A stretch of DNA of 52,772 bases. Origin: Desulfobacteraceae bacterium. GTDB taxonomy: Bacteria; Desulfobacterota; Desulfobacteria; Desulfobacterales; Desulfosalsimonadaceae. Numbering within the stretch: the stretch's first letter is position 1; every line of letters begins with the position of its first letter. The DNA lies in assembly GCA_003599885.1 (NCBI GenBank), contig QZKW01000085.1, positions 1 to 52,772 on the forward strand. Reading direction: 5' to 3'. A program made the translations under genes and the position numbers. Shown piece by piece: positions 44,866 to 52,772 of the stretch. Below the pieces are notes generated by a model. The model made no database searches. It was not told the DNA's origin and was given only the letters and a program-made list of their open reading frames with translations.

Positions 44866-45648
44866 TTATTCCTCCTTCTTCTTGCCGGCTTCGGTCTTTT
44901 TTTCCGGATCGAATGTATGATAGGGATGGTTCGGGATCTGGCGGGTGATGGTCGTAATTTTTCGAACCGCATCAATCTGCTTGGCCATGTTTGTCAGGTG
45001 ATAATTCGGTGGTATGTCTGCGTATGGGTTTTTGGATGCTGCGGCAATAAGGATGCCGACAACAATTTCGGAATTCATGCAGATATCCAGGTTTCGTCCT
45101 GCCAACCCCACAGAATAACAGGACTTGGCATCTACAAAATGGTTCCCGGCAATCCACATGGCAGACCCGATGACATAACCCAGGTCGTGCGCCCGGATCA
45201 CGCAAACCGGGCCTTTAATGGCTGTTTCCCTGCTCCGGTCAGTGGCATCAATCAGGCCGTTAAAATGATTCACCCGGTTATAGACAAAAGAACAGTCCGG
45301 CTCTCCGCCGCACAATCCGCATCCCACATCCATGGGCGTTTCATGGGCACGCTTGTTTCCCAGAAACACAATCGCATCGCTTTCCCGCGCCATGACCGCT
45401 TCATATAAAAACGGTTTTTTCAAACGTTTCGGCACTTCTTTGTGGGCCAGCCGTTCCATTTCACGGGCGACCTGTTCAATCTCTTTCTGACCATATACGA
45501 TCTCAGCTTCATGGCCGGGCACCCCGCCAGTCAATGGTGCTGTGAGGGCCGCATTAACCATAAGCTTTGCCACCACCAGCACATTCTCCTTTTTTGCCTG
45601 ATCCGAAGGAGAATACGGCGGAAATTCGTCGATATGTATTCTTGCCAT
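44866..45648 (-). CDS. DUF2148-like ferredoxin-domain protein, upstream paralog
   Basis: A 260-residue protein with the same overall plan as its downstream neighbour: N-terminal LVVAKLMVNAALTAPLTGGVPG, a Cys motif MDVGCGLCGGEPDCSF, and a C-terminal SAMWIAGNHFVDAKSCYSVGL. It resembles DUF2148 proteins and probably carries one Fe-S cluster. The last 25 residues are charged. AAGGAG precedes the start. The close linkage to the second DUF2148-like gene and to acyl-CoA metabolism genes suggests a two-subunit redox protein for this pathway (inference). Confidence 0.75.
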   Translation of the reverse strand: MARIHIDEFPPYSPSDQAKKENVLVVAKLMVNAALTAPLTGGVPGHEAEIVYGQKEIEQVAREMERLAHKEVPKRLKKPFLYEAVMARESDAIVFLGNKRAHETPMDVGCGLCGGEPDCSFVYNRVNHFNGLIDATDRSRETAIKGPVCVIRAHDLGYVIGSAMWIAGNHFVDAKSCYSVGLAGRNLDICMNSEIVVGILIAAASKNPYADIPPNYHLTNMAKQIDAVRKITTITRQIPNHPYHTFDPEKKTEAGKKKEE

Positions 45649-45711
45649 TGTCTGCTCCTTTTTAAATTTTGAGGCATTTGATCCAACCCGGAAAATTTGT
45701 AAAAATGCGCT

Positions 45712-46104
45712 TTAATTGGTGGGAACGTTGAATTTTTTGCAGTAATCCGGATACATCGCCTGGCCGGGTTTCAACAAGGGCAGCAATTGCAGCACTTTGC
45801 CGATGGGGCCTTTGGCTTTAATCTGTCTTAAAGCAAGGGCTTTCGGAACGTTGAGGTCTTTGAGCCAGAATTTATGGGCGGTATCCAGTGACATTTTCAT
45901 GAGAACCACGGCGACCTTCGGCTTTGCTTCGTCATCAAAACAACAGCCGGTATGATCCACATACATGGTGAGTTCGGGATCATGGATCTCATATTTTATT
46001 GTGATTTCATTTTCTTTGAGTTTTTTCCCGAATTCTCCCTGAACCATTTTTGTCCATAAATCGCCAAAAAGTTCTATTGCTGCGTCTTTTGTCATAATCG
46101 CCAT
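45712..46104 (-). CDS. SCP2 sterol-binding-domain-like protein
   Basis: A 130-residue single-domain protein resembling the SCP-2 lipid-binding fold: helix FGDLWTKMVQGEFGKKL, strands TIKYEIHDPELTMYV, a KVAVVLMKMSLDTAHKFW block and a hydrophobic C-terminal helix with LLPLLKPGQ. Such domains bind hydrophobic acyl-CoA-type ligands. The start at 46104 has GGAGG five bases upstream. It is the first gene after the sigma-54 promoter at 46177-46193. Confidence 0.75.
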   Translation of the reverse strand: MAIMTKDAAIELFGDLWTKMVQGEFGKKLKENEITIKYEIHDPELTMYVDHTGCCFDDEAKPKVAVVLMKMSLDTAHKFWLKDLNVPKALALRQIKAKGPIGKVLQLLPLLKPGQAMYPDYCKKFNVPTN

Positions 46105-46152
46105 GATGACCTCCCAAAATGAAAGATTGATAAAAAAAAGATGGATACAATT

Positions 46153-46182
46153 ATTGCAATGAACAATGTTTAGCATTGCAAT
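46153..46182. repeat. Inverted repeat in the promoter region
   Basis: ATTGCAATG (46153-46161) and CATTGCAAT (46174-46182) are exact reverse complements, and each contains the self-complementary ATTGCAAT. The second copy overlaps the -12 element of the sigma-54 promoter, and the pair spans the expected transcription start, so it may be a repressor site or affect the 5' RNA end. Confidence 0.45.
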
Positions 46183-46193
46183 CACCGTGCCAA
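46177..46193 (-). promoter_or_regulatory. Sigma-54 (-24/-12) promoter
   Basis: On the minus strand TTGGCACGGTGATTGCA matches the full sigma-54 consensus YTGGCACRNNNNTTGCW with no mismatch. It lies 73 bases upstream of the SCP2-like start and faces the long catabolic cluster. The divergent neighbour encodes a sigma-54 activator. Confidence 0.88.
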
Positions 46194-46263
46194 TACTTTA
46201 TGTTTTTTATTATTCTGAATTTATTAAATATTTATAGATTGCAGGGTGAGCAAAGAACTTGTT

Positions 46264-46301
46264 TGTCAATATTTTAACAGAAAGATGTCAAAATATTGAC
46301 A
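46264..46301. promoter_or_regulatory. Paired palindromes, probable activator binding sites
   Basis: Two 16-bp elements, TGTCAATATTTTAACA (46264-46279) and TGTCAAAATATTGACA (46286-46301), begin 22 bases apart (about two helical turns). Together they form a perfect 12-bp inverted repeat, TGTCAATATTTT/AAAATATTGACA. They lie about 70-125 bases upstream of the sigma-54 promoter and 70 bases before the activator gene, as expected for upstream activating sequences. Confidence 0.65.
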
Positions 46302-46371
46302 TAATGGTTGTTTCCCATTAAGATGCCTGGCAGGTTAATTCTGATGAAAATTTTATCAAAAGGACAATCCG

Positions 46372-49242
46372 ATGAAAGATAGCGTTCCTGATTTTTCGGA
46401 CGAACAATGGCAATTTTTAAATGAATTGCAGTTGGAGCCCGATGTAAAATCAAAAATGCTGGTTCAACTGATGGAAAAAGGCGGGTTTAAAAAAAAAGCG
46501 TGCAAGCTGGATATAAAAATCGCCGAAAATGCTCTAAAAGAAGGAGATCATGAAAACGCATGGGTCCGTTTCCGGCTGGCTGCCGACCGGTTGATGCATT
46601 TGACGGAAGACCGGGAATGCATGGTCTGGTTTCTTTCCACCGTTCAGAAACTGTCCAATCTTTCATTTATACTTGGCAAGGAACTCACTTCCCTTGCCCA
46701 ATATCTGCATAAGGCGCATGATGTTGCCGCAAGTCTCGGTGATAAGCGGTCCCATGCACTGATAAACATGCATTTGGGAAGACTGTATTATTTTTCCGAC
46801 AGACGTTCTGACGCGCTGATTGCCCTGTCAGTTGGGTTAAGCGAGATAGAAGAACTGGGAGATGAAGATATTCTTGATCAGTCAGCAGGGTTTTTAGGGC
46901 TGTATTATTACATGCAGGGTTTGTTCAGAGAAGCACTGGTGCAGTTGGAAAGGGCTGAGCGGGTTTCCGAATCACAGGCAAAAGATCAGTTAGTCAATCC
47001 TTTGGCACCGGTTCTCATGGGCTACTGTTTTGCATATCTCGGCGAATTCCACAGGGCCATCGGAAATCTGGACAGCAATTGGCGCATCGCAAAAGAGAGG
47101 TCCAATGCTACCATGGCAATGTCGCTCCGCGTAATTCTGGGAACCGTTTTAATCCTGATCAACAGGGAAAAAGAGGCTGCCGTTCATATTGATGCAGCAG
47201 TAAAAGAAGCTAAAGAAAAGAATAATGCATTTGCATTATATCTGGCAAGAGGGGCATTGGCTCTCAAGTTGATGAAATCCGGCCAGACAATTAAAGCTCA
47301 TGAACTGCTGACAAAAACATTTGAGGAAGCAGCAGCCTCCGGATTTGTCCGTCAGTACTCCTCTCCGTGGATACTTGAAATGCTGTTTGAATTTGAAAGA
47401 CTGGGTCTTGAGCCGATTCCGGGTTTAAGTTTCTACCAGGCCATGGATAAAACAATTAAAGAGAACAACATCCACCTGCATGGCGTTGCCCTGAGATTGA
47501 TTGCGCAAAAAAAAATTGCTGAAAAGATTTCCGGCACGGATGCAAAAAGTGATCTGATCAAAAGCCGGGACTACCTTGAACGATCCGGCGACAGTATTCA
47601 GTTCTCAAAGACAATGATTGAAATGATTCGCCTTGAGTTGTCTCTGGGAAATCAAAAACAGGCCCGGCATTACGCACAGACTGCCTGGAGGGCCCTGGGC
47701 GGATACGCGGCGGATTTTTTTCCGGATGATTTAAGCTATCTTTTGGAATCGGAAGATTATGTAAAACACTCCCAGGAGTCGGTTGAGCGGTTTATTGAAC
47801 TGACGGAATCCATGTTTCCTGTTTACAATCAGGATGAAATATTAACCCGTGCGGTGATCGCCACCAACCGGTTTTTTGATGCGGAACGGGGAGGGTTGTT
47901 CTGGTTTCCGGGCGGAAAAATGACGAAAAATCCGGAACTGCGAGCATCCTGCAATTTATCATTAAGCGATATTTCTGAGCCGGGCTTTAAAAATTTCCAG
48001 AAATTTATTTTACAAGCATTTATGGAAAACCGCACGATTATCAAACGCAATATGGTGCCCCATCCGGATTTGCCGGGCAGAGCCGTTAAGGCTGTTTTAT
48101 GCCTGCCTGTGGAAGTTAGAGATAAAGTCCGTGCGGTGATATACCATGACAACTCTTATCTTGAAGACTGTTTTGACTCTTTGAATCCGGACATGATCAG
48201 CAAAGTCGGAAGTCACATCAGCCGGCAGGTGGCAAGAATTTATGATTATTTTCGGATCAGAGAAGAGCGTAATGAATTGATTTCAGAGAAATCCATTCAG
48301 GATGCAGCTCTGGGTGAGAGGCCGTTGATTTATAAATGCAAACTTATGACAAATATTATTTCTCAGCTGGATAAAGCCGCAGATTCGGATTCCACGGTTC
48401 TAATTCTTGGTGACACCGGCGTCGGAAAAGAACTGATTGCCCGCCGGATTCATTCCATGAGCAAACGATTCAAAAAAACGTTTATCATTGTTGATGCCAA
48501 TACGATTCCTGAAACATTGATTGAAAGCGAACTGTTCGGTCACGAAAAAGGTGCATTTACCGGCGCGGACCAGCAGAAAAAGGGCCGACTGGAACTGGCC
48601 GACCAGGGGACACTGTTTATCGATGAAATCGGCGAAATCCCTAAATCCATTCAGGTAAAGCTTCTGCGGGCAATCCAGGAGCGCAGTTTTTTCAGGGTTG
48701 GCGGCACACGAACGCTCCACTCGGACTTTCGGCTTATTGCCGCAACCAACCGTGATCTGACCGAAGAAGTGCGAGCGGGAAGGTTCCGTGAAGATCTGTA
48801 TTACCGGCTGAATGTGGTACCCTTCAGGATACCTTCTCTTTCGGAAAGAGCTGAGGATATTCCTTTGCTGGCAAACCATTTTCTTTCCAGGTATTCACGG
48901 AAATACCAACGCCCAGACCTGATGCTTGATTCTGAAACAGAAACATTGCTCAAAAAATACAACTGGCCGGGCAATATCCGGGAACTTGAAAATATCATTG
49001 AACGGTCGGTTCTGCTTTCATCCGGAAATCGCCTGGAGATTGATCTGGCCGTTGCCGGAAAAAGTCAAAACAATGATTCCTTTTCCGACCATCCCACTAT
49101 TGATGAACTGCAGAAAAGATATATCAATTACATACTTGATAAAACGGTGGGGAAAATCAGCGGACCCGACGGTGCGGCTGAGATTCTGGGACTAAAACGC
49201 ACCACGCTGCTTGCCCGGATGCGGAAACTCGGGATGCGATAA
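46372..49242 (+). CDS. Sigma-54-dependent activator with TPR and GAF domains
   Basis: A 956-residue enhancer-binding protein. The first 470 residues are TPR-like helices, about 480-640 a GAF-like sensor (FDAERGGLFWFPGG, VKAVLCLPVEV), and about 650-890 the AAA+ domain with Walker A GDTGVGKE (G680 onward), the sigma-54 contact GAFTGA (G727 onward), Walker B GTLFIDEIGEI and RFREDLYYRLNV. The C-terminal Fis-type HTH has GAAEILGLKRTTLLARMRKL. AAGGA lies six bases before the ATG. It is divergent from the catabolic cluster that starts with a perfect sigma-54 promoter, so it is the likely activator of that cluster. The ligand is unknown. Confidence 0.92.
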   Translation: MKDSVPDFSDEQWQFLNELQLEPDVKSKMLVQLMEKGGFKKKACKLDIKIAENALKEGDHENAWVRFRLAADRLMHLTEDRECMVWFLSTVQKLSNLSFILGKELTSLAQYLHKAHDVAASLGDKRSHALINMHLGRLYYFSDRRSDALIALSVGLSEIEELGDEDILDQSAGFLGLYYYMQGLFREALVQLERAERVSESQAKDQLVNPLAPVLMGYCFAYLGEFHRAIGNLDSNWRIAKERSNATMAMSLRVILGTVLILINREKEAAVHIDAAVKEAKEKNNAFALYLARGALALKLMKSGQTIKAHELLTKTFEEAAASGFVRQYSSPWILEMLFEFERLGLEPIPGLSFYQAMDKTIKENNIHLHGVALRLIAQKKIAEKISGTDAKSDLIKSRDYLERSGDSIQFSKTMIEMIRLELSLGNQKQARHYAQTAWRALGGYAADFFPDDLSYLLESEDYVKHSQESVERFIELTESMFPVYNQDEILTRAVIATNRFFDAERGGLFWFPGGKMTKNPELRASCNLSLSDISEPGFKNFQKFILQAFMENRTIIKRNMVPHPDLPGRAVKAVLCLPVEVRDKVRAVIYHDNSYLEDCFDSLNPDMISKVGSHISRQVARIYDYFRIREERNELISEKSIQDAALGERPLIYKCKLMTNIISQLDKAADSDSTVLILGDTGVGKELIARRIHSMSKRFKKTFIIVDANTIPETLIESELFGHEKGAFTGADQQKKGRLELADQGTLFIDEIGEIPKSIQVKLLRAIQERSFFRVGGTRTLHSDFRLIAATNRDLTEEVRAGRFREDLYYRLNVVPFRIPSLSERAEDIPLLANHFLSRYSRKYQRPDLMLDSETETLLKKYNWPGNIRELENIIERSVLLSSGNRLEIDLAVAGKSQNNDSFSDHPTIDELQKRYINYILDKTVGKISGPDGAAEILGLKRTTLLARMRKLGMR

Positions 49243-49261
49243 ATAAGGAGAGATAGCCCTT

Positions 49262-50806
49262 TCAATATTCGGCCATTTTCCAGACAACTTCGTACAACTC
49301 CTTTCGCCGGCTTTGCAGGTTTCTGACACTGCCCTGCTGCCGCAGTTCTTTCAGTAAATCGAGATCCAGGTCCACCATCAGGGTCATCTCCGTGTTGGGG
49401 GTTGCCTCGGCGGCAATGGCGTCATGGGGAAACGCAAAATCCGAAGGCGTAAAAACAGCGGACTGCGAATACTGGATATCCATGTTTTCAACTTTGGGCA
49501 GGTTCCCAACACTGCCGGATATTGCCACGTAGCATTCATTTTCAATCGCCCGCGCCTGAGCGCATCGCCGGACCCGGAGATAGGCGTTTTTGGTGTCTGT
49601 CAAAAACGGCACCAGCAGCAGAGTCATGCCCTTGTCCGCAAGGTTCCTTGAAAGTTCAGGGAATTCGACATCATAGCAGACAAGCACACCAATTTTGCCG
49701 ATATCGGTATCAAATATCTTAAGCTGGTCGCCGCCCCTCAGCCCCCAGTACTGGGATTCATCTGGTGTGATATGCAACTTGTATTGGGCATCCCAGGTGC
49801 CGTCTCTCCGGCACAAAAAAGAAACATTGTACAGAGAATCATCTTTTAACTGGGGCATGCTGCCCGCAACAATATTGATGTTATAGGAAATGGCCATATT
49901 GACGAAGGCGGCCCGGATTTCATCGGTATATTCCGCCAAAGAACGCATGGCTTCGGCCGGATTTTCCTGATTAAAATTTTTCAACAGTGGCGCATTTAAT
50001 AGTTCCGGAAATAAAACCAGATCGGAATTATAACCGGCCACGGCATCCACAAAAAATTCCGCCTGATGCAGAAACTCTTCAAGCTTCTCGAAAGGCCGCA
50101 TCTGCCACTGAACCACCCCGATGCGCGGATAGGACTTTCTGCCGCCAAACAGTTTCTGGCGTTTTTCATAATAAATATTATTCCATTCCATCAAGACCCC
50201 GTAAGTATCCGACTGGGTATCTTCCGGTATGTAATTTTTTAATATTTTTTTAATATGAAAATCATTCGACAACTGAAACGACAAGACCGGATCGTAAATT
50301 TCATTATCTTTGACTTTTTGAATGTATGCGGCAGGGGTCATGTCATCGGAATATTTTCCGTAACCGGGAATCCGGCCGCCGAAAATGATGCTTTTCAAAT
50401 TCAGTGTTTCGCATAACTCCTTGCGGGCATCATAAAGGCGTCTGCCCAGCCGGAGGCCTCGATAATCGGGATCAACGAAGATGTCAACGCCATAGAGCGC
50501 ATTCCCATCCGGATCATGCCCGCTCATTTCGCCGCCATTGATAACGTCTTCATAAGTGTGCCGCCGGTTCTCAATATCATCCGCATTGACCAGAATGGTC
50601 AGCGCGGCAGCTATAACTCCGCCGTTATCCTCAATGCATATCTGCCCTTCCGGAAACTGATCAATCAATGTGTCAAATTCGTCCGGTTTCCAGGCGCCGC
50701 CCATCCCTTTATATACACGATCCATAATCCGCTTGATATCCGGATAATCCGTGCGGGATAATCCCCTTAATATTAATTTATGTTCCTTTTGATCAATGTC
50801 ATTCAT
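49262..50806 (-). CDS. GNAT acetyltransferase-nitrilase fusion protein
   Basis: A 514-residue two-domain protein. Residues 10-210 are a GNAT N-acetyltransferase domain (YGVDIFVDPDYRGLRLGRRL is the acyl-CoA loop) and residues 225-510 a carbon-nitrogen hydrolase domain with the triad E268 (LFPEL), K343 (QYKLHITPDE) and C377 (VCYDVEFPE). This fusion is a known architecture in many bacteria, but its substrate is not settled; amide hydrolysis coupled to acylation is possible. It is convergent with the activator gene (19-base gap). The start at 50806 is the natural frame start. Confidence 0.88.
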   Translation of the reverse strand: MNDIDQKEHKLILRGLSRTDYPDIKRIMDRVYKGMGGAWKPDEFDTLIDQFPEGQICIEDNGGVIAAALTILVNADDIENRRHTYEDVINGGEMSGHDPDGNALYGVDIFVDPDYRGLRLGRRLYDARKELCETLNLKSIIFGGRIPGYGKYSDDMTPAAYIQKVKDNEIYDPVLSFQLSNDFHIKKILKNYIPEDTQSDTYGVLMEWNNIYYEKRQKLFGGRKSYPRIGVVQWQMRPFEKLEEFLHQAEFFVDAVAGYNSDLVLFPELLNAPLLKNFNQENPAEAMRSLAEYTDEIRAAFVNMAISYNINIVAGSMPQLKDDSLYNVSFLCRRDGTWDAQYKLHITPDESQYWGLRGGDQLKIFDTDIGKIGVLVCYDVEFPELSRNLADKGMTLLLVPFLTDTKNAYLRVRRCAQARAIENECYVAISGSVGNLPKVENMDIQYSQSAVFTPSDFAFPHDAIAAEATPNTEMTLMVDLDLDLLKELRQQGSVRNLQSRRKELYEVVWKMAEY

Positions 50807-50877
50807 TATGGCTCCATTTTTTTAAAATATATGTTATCGCGGGTTTCTTGCCAGGTTCCGCCTTATAATATCAATCC

Positions 50878-52605
50878 TTATTCCTCATATGCCGGTTCAA
50901 ACATGGCCATGAATTTTAAAAATTGCACCGTGCCGCCTTTAATGTCAAATTCCGTGGCAATGGTAGTAACGGGATTTCGAAGTTTTGCCAGCATTTCCTT
51001 GAAAACTTTCGAATCAACAGTGGCTGTGAGGTCGGGTTTTTCAGCCATCCGGGGCTGGATCTCTGCAACCCCGCGCCGAACCTGGATAAAATAAGTTTCT
51101 TTGCTGTCCGGAAAAACAAACTGGACGGTTTTTGTGACATCCGCGCTTTTTTCAGGGTCCAGATTGACGGCCAGCGCGTCAAAAAAACGGGACAAGGGAA
51201 GGCTTTTCAGCATTTCGGGGGTCGGTTTTCCCTGCTGGTGGATTTTAAGGCCCTGCCCGAGTTCTGCGGCGCAGGTCAGGTAATAGTGACGGGCATTGGG
51301 ATTAGACTGCTGTGCGCCCAAAGCTGTCAATGATTTGACGCGAAGATCGGTTGCCTTCTTATTGTCCGGGTTCAAACGCATCAGATGATCAGTGAGTTCC
51401 AGCGTCCATTGGAGGTTTCCGTCATGAAACGCCTTTTCAGCCTTTGCCAGCAGTTCGGCGTCTCCCCCGGCCAGTTTGGATATTTCCCTGGCGCGGTCCA
51501 ATGGCGGCAGCGGAAACAGGCGGGACGGGTTGCCGTCAAACCATCCCAGGTTCCCATCAAAGATGGACCGGACCGACCAGGCCACGGTGCCGTAAAATTC
51601 CTGTAAATAAGGCGATTTTGCCAGATGCGGCGGCAAATGAATGGTTTGGACCAATTCATCCGGGGTGAATCCCATGTTCATGCCGCGAATGGTCTGGTCA
51701 TGCACATAAGCAATGCCGTCACGGTAATCCGTGAGTGTCCGGTAAATCGTGTCCGCGCCGGATACCGGGCCGGTATGACAGGGCACCAGATATTCCGGGC
51801 GAAGGGCGCGCATCATGTCCAGGCTTTTGACCCAATCAGCCGGATTCCGGAACATGGTTCCCCGGATGGTATAGAGGTTGGGGAACGTTTTATAGATGTT
51901 GTCGCCGGGCAGCAGCACTTTTTTGTCCGGCAGCCAGACGAAAATCTGGTCACTGGTTTCGCCGGGAGCGTGCCGCAGCTGGAGCCGGATGCCCGCGATT
52001 TCATCGGTGAGTTCATCTGCAAAGGTAACCGTGGGGCGAACAACGCCGATAACACTGTCCTGATTCAGGTTAAGGCGCGCCCCGATGCCGGCGTTCACTA
52101 GTCCCGCATCATCTAAAAAATTGCCGAACATCCGCATGCTCCGGCGGGTGAGAATCGGGCGCAGGATGCTGACGACCCGGTCGATATAGCCGCTGGTGGA
52201 TTCGTGGGCATAGACCGGGACAGAAGGGCTGTCCGCAAATACGGATGCGCCGAATACATGGTCCGCATGGTTGTGGGTATAAATAACTGCTTTTACTTGT
52301 TTTTTAGTTATTTCTTCAAATGCCTTGCGGACTTCGGCCGCCGTTCCAACGCACTCCATGGTGTCCACAACAATCACCCCGTCATTGCCTTCGATCATCA
52401 CCGAGTTGGCCAGGCCAAAACCGATGGCCACATAGACGCCGTCAGTCACTTTTTCTACCCGCCGGGTGAATTCCCGGCTGTGTTGTTCAAGCGCTTCAAC
52501 GGTCTGGATGTTTTTAAAATCGGCTTTTTCATGGCGGGCATCGCAAGCGGTAAGGCAAAGAACAACAAGTATGATAATCAATGGGCGCGGAGTGCTGTTT
52601 TTCAT
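50878..52605 (-). CDS. Alkyl-sulfatase-like MBL-fold lipoprotein
   Basis: A 575-residue protein of the SdsA1/YjcS type (class III alkyl sulfatases, which cleave sulfate esters). It has a lipobox LCLTAC, an MBL domain with H111-x-H113-x-D115-H116 in YTHNHADHVFG, LPGDNIYKTFPN, VPCHTGPV, then a helical dimerisation domain and a C-terminal SCP2-like domain. Overall length is near that of the family (about 600-650). AAGGA lies upstream of the ATG. The lipid anchor places it in the cell envelope. It could release alcohol and sulfate for a sulfate reducer, but substrate and activity are inferred. Confidence 0.85.
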   Translation of the reverse strand: MKNSTPRPLIIILVVLCLTACDARHEKADFKNIQTVEALEQHSREFTRRVEKVTDGVYVAIGFGLANSVMIEGNDGVIVVDTMECVGTAAEVRKAFEEITKKQVKAVIYTHNHADHVFGASVFADSPSVPVYAHESTSGYIDRVVSILRPILTRRSMRMFGNFLDDAGLVNAGIGARLNLNQDSVIGVVRPTVTFADELTDEIAGIRLQLRHAPGETSDQIFVWLPDKKVLLPGDNIYKTFPNLYTIRGTMFRNPADWVKSLDMMRALRPEYLVPCHTGPVSGADTIYRTLTDYRDGIAYVHDQTIRGMNMGFTPDELVQTIHLPPHLAKSPYLQEFYGTVAWSVRSIFDGNLGWFDGNPSRLFPLPPLDRAREISKLAGGDAELLAKAEKAFHDGNLQWTLELTDHLMRLNPDNKKATDLRVKSLTALGAQQSNPNARHYYLTCAAELGQGLKIHQQGKPTPEMLKSLPLSRFFDALAVNLDPEKSADVTKTVQFVFPDSKETYFIQVRRGVAEIQPRMAEKPDLTATVDSKVFKEMLAKLRNPVTTIATEFDIKGGTVQFLKFMAMFEPAYEE

Positions 52606-52686
52606 GGGAGTGATCCTTTGTGACGGTTCAGGCCGCTTTGGCTGTCATCTAACAGAGAGTTGGTTTTTAGCCATGTTGACACATGT

Positions 52687-52702
52687 TATCAAATTTTTGA
52701 TA
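52687..52702. repeat. Short inverted repeat upstream of the alkyl-sulfatase-like gene
   Basis: TATCAAA, TT, TTTGATA: 7-bp perfect arms about 80 bases upstream of the start at 52605. It could be an operator. No other gene is visible between 52606 and the window end. Confidence 0.35.
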
Positions 52703-52772
52703 TCATTTCACCTGTTGCTTTGATGATTTATCGCTTTCCCGGCAATGTCCCGGAAAAAGACCCAGTCCTCCA

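Noticed and set aside
1-52772. CRISPR arrays, tRNA/rRNA genes, insertion sequences, prophage or integrase genes
   Set aside because: No regularly spaced repeats, cloverleaf or rRNA signatures, transposase or tyrosine recombinase sequences were seen in the window.

Overview
The window looks like chromosomal DNA of an anaerobic member of the Desulfobacterota (a Desulfobacteraceae-type sulfate reducer or relative). This is inferred from gene content, not from a marker gene. The signs are a lipoprotein tetraheme cytochrome c3, an FprA flavodiiron protein, a membrane HdrD/GlpC-type Fe-S oxidoreductase beside etfBA, ferredoxin-linked nitroreductases, a GEMM-I riboswitch and two genes with an in-frame UGA that reads best as selenocysteine. 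No rRNA, tRNA, CRISPR array, insertion sequence or integrase gene was found.

Left edge (1-2.7 kb): AT-rich DNA that looks like integron gene cassettes read on the minus strand. A small membrane protein ends inside a well-formed attC site. A MipA/OmpV-like outer-membrane protein follows and is itself followed by a second, more degenerate attC-like site. No intI lies in the window.

2.7-12.6 kb: housekeeping and salvage genes. These are an amidohydrolase of the MTA/SAH deaminase type plus adenine deaminase, an alpha/beta hydrolase, DNA polymerase IV, the cytochrome c3 lipoprotein, an RlpA-like lipoprotein, a metallo-beta-lactamase-fold hydrolase, and GlpX overlapping a cytidylate-kinase-like protein.

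12.7-16.8 kb: an envelope operon of a lipoprotein, two paralogous exported proteins built of repeated modules, and a DUF1573-like protein with UGA in place of the first Cys of its Cys-Gly-Cys motif. Upstream is a cysteine-rich secreted protein whose leader is a cyclic-dinucleotide (GEMM-I) riboswitch overlapping an intrinsic terminator.

17.1-29.5 kb: an ArgD-like aminotransferase, MarC, FprA, an ArsC-family selenoprotein with a good SECIS-like hairpin, a three-gene RND efflux operon, a NarL-type hybrid sensor kinase, a zinc-ribbon protein and a frameshifted small gene.

29.5-46.2 kb: a long minus-strand series that forms one apparent catabolic and electron-transfer cluster. In transcription order it runs: SCP2-like protein, two DUF2148-like Fe-S proteins, acyl-CoA dehydrogenase, PaaK-like CoA ligase, thiolase remnant, SDR, thiolase, ETF:quinone-type Fe-S oxidoreductase, universal stress protein, EtfB, EtfA, membrane protein, frameshifted TPR protein, ferredoxin-nitroreductase, Fe-S protein, small ORF, nitroreductase, ferredoxin. 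It is preceded by a perfect-consensus sigma-54 promoter. A divergent 956-residue sigma-54 activator (TPR-GAF-AAA+-HTH) lies next to it, with paired 16-bp palindromes between them. The likely logic is CoA activation of an unknown carboxylic acid, beta-oxidation-like steps, electrons passed through EtfAB to the quinone pool, and control by the activator.

49.3-52.8 kb: a GNAT-nitrilase fusion and an alkyl-sulfatase-like lipoprotein.
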